This document shows positions 49,675 to 59,200 of a stretch of 64,000 bases of DNA, in pieces (the first letter of the stretch is position 1; every line of letters begins with the position of its first letter). The notes beneath the pieces were generated by a model. It searched no databases. It worked only from the letters and a program-made list of their open reading frames with translations, and was not told where the DNA came from. The stretch is from Methanomassiliicoccaceae archaeon UBA370 (GTDB lineage: Archaea; Thermoplasmatota; Thermoplasmata; Methanomassiliicoccales; Methanomethylophilaceae): positions 16,982 to 80,981 of the forward strand of contig DAUY01000010.1 of the NCBI GenBank assembly GCA_002505345.1. The letters run 5' to 3'. A program made the translations under genes and the position numbers.

Positions 49675-50178
49675 ATGTCCGAGAGAAGAATGGTCAAAGA
49701 GACCAGGCCCGTGAGGGACAGGAGCAAAGTATCGGTCCTCTTTGTCGACCGCAAGAACGACCTTCAGTCCCAGCTCGCAGAGTACTACACCAACAAGCAG
49801 TTCCCCGGAACGTACCAGGCATTCAGCGCCGGACCCGAACCGGACATCATCGACTGCGACATGATAATAACGATGTACACGGAATCCGAGGACATCAGGC
49901 GCCAGAGGTCGAAAGGCTTCGAGAGCGAATATCTTCCGGAAGACCACGGCTACGACTACGTGATATACACCCAGCCCGACGTTTTCGAGGAACTGGCAGG
50001 CAAGACCGTCTGGAAAGGAAAGCAGATTCTGGCCGACATGGGGTCCAGGGACGGCTTCGCCGCAACCGACGACAAGGAGCTTTCCGAGGAATACATGCGC
50101 ATGGCCATCAGGATACGTGACTGGGTCAAGGAGAATATGGACGACCCCGGCAAACTGAAGAAGCTAGTGTCCGCCTGA
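49675..50178 (+). CDS. LMW-phosphatase/arsenate-reductase fold protein lacking the catalytic site
   Basis: 167 residues. VLFVDRKNDLQSQLAEYY (21-38) aligns with the VLF-C-x5-RSQMAE P-loop of low-molecular-weight phosphatases and ArsC, but the nucleophile Cys is D25 and the Arg is Q31; AFSAGPEPD and CDMIITMYTES match the following fold landmarks. The protein should therefore keep the fold but not phosphatase chemistry. Acts probably as binding or regulatory protein. TATA-like GGTATATG (about 49639) suggests a leaderless mRNA. Confidence 0.75.
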   Translation: MSERRMVKETRPVRDRSKVSVLFVDRKNDLQSQLAEYYTNKQFPGTYQAFSAGPEPDIIDCDMIITMYTESEDIRRQRSKGFESEYLPEDHGYDYVIYTQPDVFEELAGKTVWKGKQILADMGSRDGFAATDDKELSEEYMRMAIRIRDWVKENMDDPGKLKKLVSA

Positions 50179-50255
50179 ACCCTCCCCTGTGCCATTTTCC
50201 GGCCGCGTACCGCCCTTCACAATCTATTTAGTATGAATCGGGGTATCATGGGAAA

Positions 50256-50504
50256 GTGAAGAAAGAACTCGTGCTGCAGATTTGGAATGCCCTCGGTGAC
50301 GACACGGTGACGACTCCGGAGGCCAACAGGCGGCTCGTGGGATTTTTTGACGATAAATGCCCCGACGACCTTGCAAAGACCTTCACCAAGCTGAGGAAAC
50401 AGGGGCTTCTCAAAGGAAAGGTCTCTCAGCAGCAGGGCGGATGGATATGGTGGGCGGACGAGGAATGCCGCTCGGCGCTGGAAGGGGGCGTTCTCGATGG
50501 TTAA
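50256..50504 (+). CDS. small winged-helix-like protein upstream of mcm
   Basis: 82 residues with a helix-turn-helix/winged pattern (TTPEANRRLVGFFDD...LAKTFTKLRKQGLLKG then a beta-wing around GGWIWWADEEC). GTG start. It overlaps mcm by 8 bp, implying coupled expression with the replicative helicase. I do not recognise a named family; DNA binding is inferred from fold. Confidence 0.68.
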   Translation: MKKELVLQIWNALGDDTVTTPEANRRLVGFFDDKCPDDLAKTFTKLRKQGLLKGKVSQQQGGWIWWADEECRSALEGGVLDG

Positions 50505-52599
50505 CTATCAGGACGGAGACATCCAGACAGCCTGGGATGAGATTTTCGGAACATTCGAACAGTACCGTATCGCGATAGCCAATATAGCCGCCGCATATCC
50601 TGACATAAAGAGCCTCGAGGTCCGTTATTCGGACATTGACACCTACGATACGGACTTCGCCATGTTCGTGCTCGACAATCCCGACAGGTGCCTGAAGATA
50701 GGACAGGACTGCGTGCATTCGCTCATGCCTCCCTCCTGGGATGGCAAGGACAGGATAAACCTCAGGATCGTGGGACTTCCGAGGGACGCCACCGTGGACA
50801 TCCGCCGCCTCAGGGCGAAGAACCTGGGGAAACTCGTGGCGGTAGAGGGGCTTGTGAGGAAGGTCACCACCGTAAGGCCGAGGATGACCCATGCGCTTTT
50901 CACATGTGCCAGATGCGGAGCGGAGCAATGGGTTCCCCAGAAGGGGATGCTCCTCAACGAACCCATGATGTGCGTAAACCCCGACGGAAGCTGCAACAAG
51001 CAGTCGACACGCTTCATTCTGGACGACAAGGACTCCAAATACATCGATACCCAGAAGATCGAGATACAGGAGAGCCCCGAAGGTCTGAGGGGAGGAGCCC
51101 AGCCGGAAAGGCTGGCGGGATTCCTGGAAGACGATATATCCGGAGCGGTCACGGCCGGAAACCGCGTCACCATGAACGGGATAATACGTTCCGTGGAGAA
51201 GCCGGAGCGTGACAAGTCCACGGTCTTCGACATCTACATGGACATACAGTCGATCGAGTTCGAGCAGCACGAGTACGACGAGATACAGATAACCGATGCA
51301 GACGAGAAGAAGATACTGGAGATGTCCAAGGATCCGGATCTTTTCCGCCAGATCGTGGCATCAATATCCCCTACGATCTACGGAATGGACGAGGTGAAAG
51401 AGGCGCTGGCCCTTCAGCTTTTCGGCGGATGCCACAAGGACATGGACGACGGCACTTCCATAAGGGGGGACATGCACGTACTTCTGATCGGAGACCCCGG
51501 AGTGGCAAAGTCCCAGCTCTTGAGATATATGAGCAACCTGGCGCCGAGGGGCATATATGCGTCCGGGAAATCGGCCAGCGCCGCCGGTCTGACGGCCGCC
51601 GCCGTGAAGGACGACTTCGGAGACGGGAGATGGACCCTCGAGGCCGGTGCCCTGGTCCTCGCCGACAAGGGTCTGGCATGCATCGACGAGCTTGACAAGA
51701 TGACCACACAGGACAGGTCGTCGCTCCACGAGGCCATGGAGTCCCAGAAGATATCCGTTGCAAAGGCCGGAATAACGGCAACCCTCCAATGCAGGTGTTC
51801 GATGCTGGCGGCCGCAAATCCGAAATACGGCAGGTTCGAGGACAACGACACGATAACCAACCAGATCGAACTGCCGCCGGCTCTGATGTCCCGTTTCGAC
51901 ATGATCTTCGTGCTCACGGACAGGCCGGACAAAAAGAGGGACAAGGACATCACGGAACACATCCTAAAGGCGCACCGCCGCGGGCAGGCCAGGATGATAA
52001 AGGAAGGAACGGTCCTTCAGGGTGTGGACGCAGACATGATCCTGGAGTCCACCGAGGACATCCGCCCGCATTTCGACATGGAGACCCTGAGAAAGTACGT
52101 TGCGTATTCCAAGCGCATCACCCCCGTGATGACCGACGAGGCCGCCCGCATAATCGAGGCGAGCTATCTGGAGATCAGGAAGATGGGAGAGGGGCAGAAC
52201 AAATCGGTCCCCATCACCGCCAGGCAGCTGGAGGCGTATGTCCGTCTGTCCGAGGCTTCGGCGAGGATGAGGCTTAGCTACGTGGTCACCGACGCGGACG
52301 CCAACCGCGCCGTGGACATGGTGGAATTCTATCTGGGCAAGATCGCCGCGCCCGACGGAGGCCAGTGGGACATCGACAGGGTGGCCACAGGCGTGTCCAA
52401 AAAGGACAGGGACACCGTTAAAGTGATACGCGACATAGTGGACGAGTTCGGTGCGGACACGGGGATGTCGACCGAAGAGATAATAGTCCATGCAAGTTCC
52501 CAGGGCGTTTCGAAGGACGAGACGCTGAAGGTTATCAAGAAGATACACGAGGCCGGAGATTTCTATTCTCCATCGGCCGGAGTTTACAAGAGGGCCTGA
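50497..52599 (+). CDS. mcm: replicative helicase MCM
   Basis: 700 residues: N-terminal A domain, zinc finger (CARCG... CVNPDGSC, near 130-165), OB-type hairpins, AAA+ core with Walker A GDPGVAKSQLL (near 328), Walker B CIDELDKM, and Arg finger SRFDMIFVL, then a C-terminal winged helix. Full length, no intein. Overlapped upstream by the small winged-helix gene. Confidence 0.97.
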   Translation: MVNYQDGDIQTAWDEIFGTFEQYRIAIANIAAAYPDIKSLEVRYSDIDTYDTDFAMFVLDNPDRCLKIGQDCVHSLMPPSWDGKDRINLRIVGLPRDATVDIRRLRAKNLGKLVAVEGLVRKVTTVRPRMTHALFTCARCGAEQWVPQKGMLLNEPMMCVNPDGSCNKQSTRFILDDKDSKYIDTQKIEIQESPEGLRGGAQPERLAGFLEDDISGAVTAGNRVTMNGIIRSVEKPERDKSTVFDIYMDIQSIEFEQHEYDEIQITDADEKKILEMSKDPDLFRQIVASISPTIYGMDEVKEALALQLFGGCHKDMDDGTSIRGDMHVLLIGDPGVAKSQLLRYMSNLAPRGIYASGKSASAAGLTAAAVKDDFGDGRWTLEAGALVLADKGLACIDELDKMTTQDRSSLHEAMESQKISVAKAGITATLQCRCSMLAAANPKYGRFEDNDTITNQIELPPALMSRFDMIFVLTDRPDKKRDKDITEHILKAHRRGQARMIKEGTVLQGVDADMILESTEDIRPHFDMETLRKYVAYSKRITPVMTDEAARIIEASYLEIRKMGEGQNKSVPITARQLEAYVRLSEASARMRLSYVVTDADANRAVDMVEFYLGKIAAPDGGQWDIDRVATGVSKKDRDTVKVIRDIVDEFGADTGMSTEEIIVHASSQGVSKDETLKVIKKIHEAGDFYSPSAGVYKRA

Positions 52600-52600
52600 A

Positions 52601-52894
52601 ATGATAAGAGCCAGGATACACAGGCACGGCGAGGAGAGGCTGCTTGCCGCATGCGATGAGGAACTAGTCGGCAAGACCTTCAGGGACGAGGTTTCCAAGG
52701 TAACGCTCACGGAGGCATTCTACGGGATCGAAGCGATCTCCGAGGAGACCTTCGTGGAACGCATGGGCTCGGTGACCATAATGAACCTGTTCGGAGAAAG
52801 GGCCGTGGCCGCGGCCATCGCGAAAGGATACGTCTCGCCGGAGAACGTCATGGTGGTCGCGGGAATAAAACACGCCCAGGTGGTGCTGATATGA
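52601..52894 (+). CDS. DUF424 family protein
   Basis: 97 residues, matching archaeal DUF424 (COG2412) in length and in the pattern GKTFRD...LNLFGERAVAAAIAKGYV. No known biochemical role. Lies between mcm and nmd3, 1 bp after mcm and overlapping nmd3 by 4 bp. Confidence 0.82.
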   Translation: MIRARIHRHGEERLLAACDEELVGKTFRDEVSKVTLTEAFYGIEAISEETFVERMGSVTIMNLFGERAVAAAIAKGYVSPENVMVVAGIKHAQVVLI

Positions 52895-53919
52895 GGTTCT
52901 GCGTCAAATGCGGCAAGGATATCGAAAAGACCATCGACGGCCTCTGCACCGATTGCTATCTGAACGGCAGGAAGTTCACGACCCTGCCGCACCACGTGGA
53001 CCTGGAGGTCTGCGCCGTTTGCGGAGAGTACTATCTCGGCGGAAAATGGGCCCCCTCCGGAAGGAGGAAGGCGGCCGAAGATGCGGCGGTCGAAAACCTG
53101 GGCGCGCTCAACGGCAGTCGCGTAAGGTTCGTCGAGACCTTTTCCGAGGAGCAGGACCCCCGCACCTATGTGGTCAAGGTCATTTCCGAGATGGCGGTAG
53201 AGGATGTGGAGGTGGAGTCCGAGGCCTCTACGATAGTCAGGGTCAAGAACACCGTATGCAAGAGATGCTCCAGGATCCAGGGCAGCTACTACGAATCCAT
53301 ACTCCAGGTGCGTTCCGAGGAGAGGGCTCTCGACGAGGATACGATGTCGGAAGTCGTAAACATGGTTATGAGCTATGTGGACCAGCAGTCCAAGATCAAC
53401 CGCCAGTACTTCATATCAAAAGTTGAGAAGATGCACGGCGGCGTCGATTTCTATCTTTCATCGATCGCCCTGGGACGCATGATGGCCAAGATGGTCTCCG
53501 ACAGGTACTGCGGCGAGAACAAGGAGTCGGCGAAGCTGGTCGGCCGCACGGACGATGGCCAGGACATGTACCGCATAACCTACCTTGTGCGTCTTCCGGA
53601 GTTCAAGGCCGGGGACGTGGTAGTTTTCAAAGGCAGGCACTGCAAGCTCGTCAGGGTCTTCGCCACCGGAGGCCGCCTGCTTCCGCTCAAGGACTTCAAG
53701 GAGATATCGATACGCAGGTCGGACATGCCGTCCCTGAAGGTGTACTGCAAGAGGTCCGAGCTGAAAGACGCTACCGTCGTAAGCGGGGGGTATCCGGAAA
53801 TCCAGATCCTGGACCCTTTGAACTTCTCCACCGTAGAGCTCAGGGTCCCCGAGGGTGCGATGATCGGAGAGACTGTAAAGGTCACCGATATCGACGGCGT
53901 GCTGTACTACGTTCCGTAA
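52891..53919 (+). CDS. NMD3-like ribosome-associated protein
   Basis: 342 residues. Zinc-binding N-terminus with CVKCGKDI...CTDCY, CAVCGEYY and later CKRCSRIQGSYYES motif pairs, then SH3-like and OB-like beta domains. Eukaryotic NMD3 is the 60S export adapter; archaeal NMD3 probably works in late 50S assembly. Operon with mcm and DUF424. Confidence 0.88.
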   Translation: MRFCVKCGKDIEKTIDGLCTDCYLNGRKFTTLPHHVDLEVCAVCGEYYLGGKWAPSGRRKAAEDAAVENLGALNGSRVRFVETFSEEQDPRTYVVKVISEMAVEDVEVESEASTIVRVKNTVCKRCSRIQGSYYESILQVRSEERALDEDTMSEVVNMVMSYVDQQSKINRQYFISKVEKMHGGVDFYLSSIALGRMMAKMVSDRYCGENKESAKLVGRTDDGQDMYRITYLVRLPEFKAGDVVVFKGRHCKLVRVFATGGRLLPLKDFKEISIRRSDMPSLKVYCKRSELKDATVVSGGYPEIQILDPLNFSTVELRVPEGAMIGETVKVTDIDGVLYYVP

Positions 53920-53950
53920 ACGTTTTTCAGTACCTCGGCCATGTGCCTGC

Positions 53951-54820
53951 ATGATCAAACTCCCCGAGCCTCTGGAAGATGTTGTGTTCAACCTGCTGAA
54001 GGCCTCAAACACCAAACTGCCCCCCGATGTGGGATGGGCCCTTGAGGCGGCCGCAGGATGGGAATCCGATCCTACGGCATATTCCCAGCTCGGAGCCATA
54101 ATGGACAACGTCCGAAAGGCAGAGTTCCTTTCCCGCCCCATGTGCCAGGACACAGGAATTCCTGTATTTTTCGTCAAGGGGAAGTTCGACTCTTCCATGG
54201 TCGGCGCGATCGAAAGAGGGATAGCCAGGGCAACGAAGGAGATACCTCTGAGGCCAAACACGGTGGACCCCCTGACACGCGAGAACCACGGCGACAACCT
54301 CGGCGAAGGCATGCCCATAGTCCACTTCGTCCCTACCGGCGATGATTTCACCGAGATAACCGTAATGCCGAAAGGCGCAGGATCGGAGAACATGACCCGC
54401 CTGGCGATGCTCAACCCGTCGGACGGGGAGGAGGGTGTCATGAAAACGATAATAGACGCCGTGCTCGACGCGGGAGGACGGCCCTGTCCTCCCGGGATAA
54501 TCGGAGTGGGCATAGGCGGAACATCTGAAAAGTGCGTTTCCATGGCAAAGGAGGCGCTGCTCCTGCCTGTCGGAGAAGACAATCCCGACCCCGAGCTCAG
54601 GAAGATGGAGGAGGAGATATTCGTGAAACTGAACGAAAGCGGCCTGGGCCCAATGGGCCTCGGAGGCGCCACAACGGTCCTGGGAGTCAGGATCAAGAAG
54701 GCGGCCTGCCACACCGCCAGCCTCCCGGTCGCGGTAAGCATCGGATGCTGGGCGAACCGCAGGGCCACCGCCAGGATCACCTCTGAAAAGGTAGAGTATA
54801 CCCAGGGGGCGTTCCCTTGA
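53951..54820 (+). CDS. fumA: fumarate hydratase class I, alpha subunit
   Basis: 289 residues of the [4Fe-4S] class I fumarase, N-terminal domain. Cluster Cys in PMCQDTGIP, plus others in SEKCVSMAKE and ACHTASLP, and VGIGGTSE. In archaea the enzyme is split in two subunits. Interconverts fumarate and malate in a partial TCA route. Overlaps the beta subunit by 4 bp. Confidence 0.93.
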   Translation: MIKLPEPLEDVVFNLLKASNTKLPPDVGWALEAAAGWESDPTAYSQLGAIMDNVRKAEFLSRPMCQDTGIPVFFVKGKFDSSMVGAIERGIARATKEIPLRPNTVDPLTRENHGDNLGEGMPIVHFVPTGDDFTEITVMPKGAGSENMTRLAMLNPSDGEEGVMKTIIDAVLDAGGRPCPPGIIGVGIGGTSEKCVSMAKEALLLPVGEDNPDPELRKMEEEIFVKLNESGLGPMGLGGATTVLGVRIKKAACHTASLPVAVSIGCWANRRATARITSEKVEYTQGAFP

Positions 54821-55374
54821 TACTGGTCTCCCCATTGGACGAGAAGGCCGTCAGATCGCTCAAGCTCGGCGACACGGTGTACGTCAAAGGGCCGATCATC
54901 ACAGGCAGGGACGAGATGCACAAGAGGGCCATCGAAAAGGCCCGTGCAGGCGAAGAGGTTCCGGAAGAGATATTCGGATCGGTTCTGTACCACTGCGGCC
55001 CGATCATGGTCCAGCGCGGAGAAAAATGGACCCCCGTGTCGGCAGGTCCCACCACCAGCGCAAGGATGAATTCTCTGGAACCGGAGATGATAGAAAGGTT
55101 CGGGATCAGGGCGATCATCGGCAAAGGAGGCATGTCCCGGGAGGTCGGGGAGGCGATGAAGAAGCATGGATGCGTCTATCTCGCCGCAGTGGGAGGTACG
55201 GCCGTGTCCCTGGCTGAAGGCCTGGGAGAGAGCAAAGGGTCTGAATGGAGCGACCTGGGCATGGCCGAGGCCATGTGGAAGTTCAAAGCAGAAAGACTGG
55301 GCCCGTTGATCGTGGCCATGGATGCCCAGGGCGGCAATCTGTACGAAGAGGTCAGAGAGAAACTTAAGCGATGA
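54817..55374 (+). CDS. fumB: fumarate hydratase class I, beta subunit
   Basis: 185 residues, the C-terminal domain of class I fumarase: SLKLGDTVYVKGPI, the VSAGPTTSARM substrate loop and GKGGMS. TTG start overlapping the alpha stop (TTGA). Confidence 0.92.
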   Translation: MILVSPLDEKAVRSLKLGDTVYVKGPIITGRDEMHKRAIEKARAGEEVPEEIFGSVLYHCGPIMVQRGEKWTPVSAGPTTSARMNSLEPEMIERFGIRAIIGKGGMSREVGEAMKKHGCVYLAAVGGTAVSLAEGLGESKGSEWSDLGMAEAMWKFKAERLGPLIVAMDAQGGNLYEEVREKLKR

Positions 55375-56193
55375 TCAGTCCTCGTCGTTCACGATCTTAA
55401 GTTTGCCGTTATGTCTCTTCACGTATACGACGTAGGCTGTCACGATTATCAGAAGGATGCCCGCGATGAAAAGGCCCATCAGGGTGAAAAGGTGCGGCAG
55501 GTCCAGTCCCCAGTAGGTCTGCACGGGGCTCAGCTCCAGGTAGAAGTCGCACGTCCTGGAGCTGCTTTCGGTGCCCACTGTAATGTTGTACTGCGCGGCG
55601 TCTTCGAAACCTCCGCGCTTCACCGTCACGGTGTAAGTCCCGGGCTCGCACTCTATGATATATTTTCCGTCTGCCCCGGTCGTGTCGCTTCCCTCCACGG
55701 TGCCCGTCTGGTTCAAAAGGGTGACCGTCGCACCGGATATCAGTTCGGACCCGTATTTGACGGTCCCGACGACGGTCATGTTCTTGTCGACGGTGTATTC
55801 GTACATCGCCCTGACGTCGCCCAGGTCGAAGGAGGTTACGGAAATCTCGTAGTCGCCCAGGTCTATTTCTTCACATATCATGATCTGGGTCTGGGTCTTG
55901 TACGTCAGAGTCACAGTATTGGTCAGGCCGGGGTCGTATGTACCCGGCAGAACGACAGTGAAAACGCCGTCGGAATCGGTCTCATCGGTCCCAAAGACCC
56001 CGACGCCGGTATCTCCGGCAAACCACTCGAGACGGACCTCCGCATCTGCAAGGGGCTCCCCGTCGCTGTCTTGGGCCGTCCCCGTGAAGGTCACCTCATC
56101 GGCCGCATAGGCTTCGTCTATGCTCAGCACCAGTCCCGCCAGTGGCAGCACCAGGACAGAGATCAGGAGCAAAGCCGCGATCCGAATTTTCAT
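55375..56193 (-). CDS. surface protein with two carboxypeptidase-regulatory-like domains
   Basis: 272 residues from ATG 56193: a signal peptide (AALLLISVLVLPLAGLVLS, cleavage near AYA-ADE), two CarboxypepD_reg/transthyretin-like beta domains (about 35-110 and 130-210, each with G-x-A-V-L and a DGKYxI-type strand), and a C-terminal membrane helix (about 235-258) with a short charged tail. Probably membrane-anchored at the cell surface. TATA element ATTATATCT (about 56212-56221 minus) fits a leaderless mRNA. A longer upstream frame to 56553 is antisense to the helicase gene. Confidence 0.82.
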   Translation of the reverse strand: MKIRIAALLLISVLVLPLAGLVLSIDEAYAADEVTFTGTAQDSDGEPLADAEVRLEWFAGDTGVGVFGTDETDSDGVFTVVLPGTYDPGLTNTVTLTYKTQTQIMICEEIDLGDYEISVTSFDLGDVRAMYEYTVDKNMTVVGTVKYGSELISGATVTLLNQTGTVEGSDTTGADGKYIIECEPGTYTVTVKRGGFEDAAQYNITVGTESSSRTCDFYLELSPVQTYWGLDLPHLFTLMGLFIAGILLIIVTAYVVYVKRHNGKLKIVNDED

Positions 56194-56290
56194 GGCATGA
56201 ACATTGTATGTGCAGATATAATCCTTTTTTGCTCTGAAAGAAGAAAAATAAATATGGCGTAACACTAAGGACAAGGGATTGGGCGTCGCA

Positions 56291-59200
56291 ATGATAGAGA
56301 GATCTAATACGGTGTATACGAAGGAAGAGGTCATGGGCGTAATGGAGCCCCTGATCTCCACATGGTTCGAAGAGCGGTTCGACGGCCTCACCGAACCGCA
56401 GGCAAAGGCCATACCGCTGATACACCAGAGGAAGAACGTGCTCGTGTCCTCCCCCACGGGATCAGGGAAGACGCTGACGGCGTTCACAAGCATCATCAAC
56501 GAGCTCACAAAGTACGCCAGGGCGGGGACGCTGGAGGAGAGGATATACTGCATCTACATCTCGCCGCTCAAGGCGCTGGCCAACGATGTCAACCGAAATC
56601 TCAACGAACCGCTGGACCAGATGGCGCAGGTCGCCGCCGACCACGGCTTCGATCCCCCCGGAATAAGGGTGGCCGTTCGCTCGGGGGACACTCCCCAGAG
56701 CGAGAGGCAGAAGATGTCCCGCCACCCTCCCCACATCCTGATCACCACGCCCGAATCCCTGGCCCTTGTGATATCGGCGCCCAAGTTCAGGGAGAGCCTG
56801 AAAAAAGTAGAATGGGTGATATTGGACGAGATACACGACATCTGCGATTCGAAGAGGGGCGCGTTCCTCTCACTGACGTTGGAGAGGCTCAAGGACTGGT
56901 GCGAGACGGATTTCTCGCGCATCGGACTGTCTGCAACCCTCGCCCCCATGGAGGCGATCGCGGGATACCTGGTCGGTAACAACAACGACGGCTCGGTCAG
57001 GGACGTCACGATAGTGGAATCCGATTCGAAGAAGCAGCTGGACCTACGGGTGATATGCCCTTCTACCGACATGACCGCTCTGTCGTCGGAGATGGTCAAC
57101 TCGATGATGTACGACCAGCTCAAGGAGCTCATCGACGGCCACGAGACGACCCTTGTGTTCACAAACACCCGTTCGGGGGCGGAGAGCGTCGTGTACAAGC
57201 TCAAGGAGCGCGGGCTTGAGAACATCGAGGTCCACCACAGCTCCCTGGGAAGGGAGACGAGGCTCGATGTGGAGGAGCGGCTCAAGAGGGGGGAGATCAA
57301 ATGCGTGGTATCATCGACGTCCCTGGAACTGGGCATAGACATAGGTTCAGTGGACCTCGTTTGCCAGATCGGTTCCCCCAAATCGGTGGCCAAGGGCCTT
57401 CAGAGGATCGGCCGCAGCGGCCACAGCTTCGGACAGGTGGCCAAGGGCCGCCTCCTGGTCTTCGACCCCGACGACCTGGTGGAATGTGCCGTCATGTGCC
57501 GCGCCGCCCATCGCGGCGATATAGACCGCGTCGGAATACCCGAGAACTGCCTGGACGTCCTCGCCCAAGCGATCATAGGGATGAGCCTGGACAACAGATG
57601 GGACGTGGACGCCGCATTCCGTCTGGTTAAGGGGTCTTACTGCTACAGGAACCTGACCAAGGAAGAGTTCCTCAGCGATCTGAGATATCTGGGCAGCCGC
57701 GACGACTTCGAGGGCGTGTATTCGAAGATATGGTTCGACGAGGACGAGAACCAGTTCGGCAGGAAGAAGGGGGCCCGGATGATCTACTACCTCAACCTGG
57801 GCACGATCCCGGAAGAGGCCAACTACAAAGTGGTCACCGGCCATGGTTCCATCGCGGGCGAACTTTCCGAAAAGTTCGTCGAGAGGCTCTCTCCGAGGGA
57901 CGTCTTCGTGTTGGGCGGGCGGTCCTTCGAGTTTGTAAGGTCCAAGGGCATGACCGCATTCGTCAAGGAGGCCACGGGGAGGAAGCCCACGGTGCCGTCG
58001 TGGGCGGGCGAGATGCTCCCTCGGAGCTTTGATCTTTCAATGGACATCGCCAAGTTCAGGAAGGAGATGTCCGAACGCCTGGAATCCGACACGGGAACTC
58101 TGATTTCGGGGATGTCGGAGGACCTGGACATTGACGAGGGTTCCGCGAGGAGCATAGTGTCTTACTTCAGGGAGCAGAAGGCGGTGGCCGGTTTTATCCC
58201 CGACTCGGAAAAACTGGCAATCGAGGAGTATATCGACCCGTCCGGAAATCAGAGGCTGGTCTTCCATTTCCCCTTCGGGAGGAGGGTCAACGACGCGCTT
58301 TCCCGCGGATACGCATACCGCCTCACGAACGTCCTGGGAACCAATGTTTCGGTCACGGTCTCCGACGATAACTTCATGATCGGCACATCGCGCAAGGTCG
58401 AAACATACAAGATCCCGGGCATGCTGAAGTCCAGAGATCTTGAGCAAATACTGCGCAAGGCGATAAAAGACTCCGAAATATTCAAGCTCAGGTTCAGGCA
58501 CACCGCGTCCCGCAGCTTCATGATACTCAGGAACTACATGGGCCGTTCCATTTCGGTCAACAGGCAGCAGATACGTTCGTCATATCTTCTCGAAGAGCTC
58601 GGCAACATGGAGAACATGCCGGTCATCGAGGAGACGTACAGGGAGATAATGGAGGACGACATGGACATCCGCAACGCGGAGCACGTTCTCAGGCTGATCG
58701 AAGAAGGTAAGATGAAGGTCGAGACCGTGGCGTACACGGGGACCCCCTCGCCGTTCGCCCACAGCGCCATAATCTCAAGCTTCTCCGACATAGTGCTGAT
58801 GGAGGACCGCTCCGCCCTGTTGAGGGAGCTGCACCGCAAGGTGCTGTACCGCGCGCTGGGAGACGCGGTCAAAGAGTTCGAGTTCGACGAGGACCAGATC
58901 ATCCCCTACTTCCGGGAGAAGATCGGTCGCATTCAGACCAAGGAGGACATCGTCCCGATGCTCATGCGCACCGGTCCTCTTCAGGCACTCCGCGAGCGCG
59001 GAAGGAACATCTACGCATACTCGGACGAAGACAAGAAGACCGTGGACAAGTGGATAAGGGAGTTGCTTTTCGAGGGGAGGATCGGCTCGGTCTTCATGGA
59101 CGACCCATACGTCATGGCGGCCGAGGAGGTCCATTACTATGCGGCGGCCACCGTCAAGGAGCGCGAGATGACGGAGATCGACGCCAAGGTCTTGGAAGAA

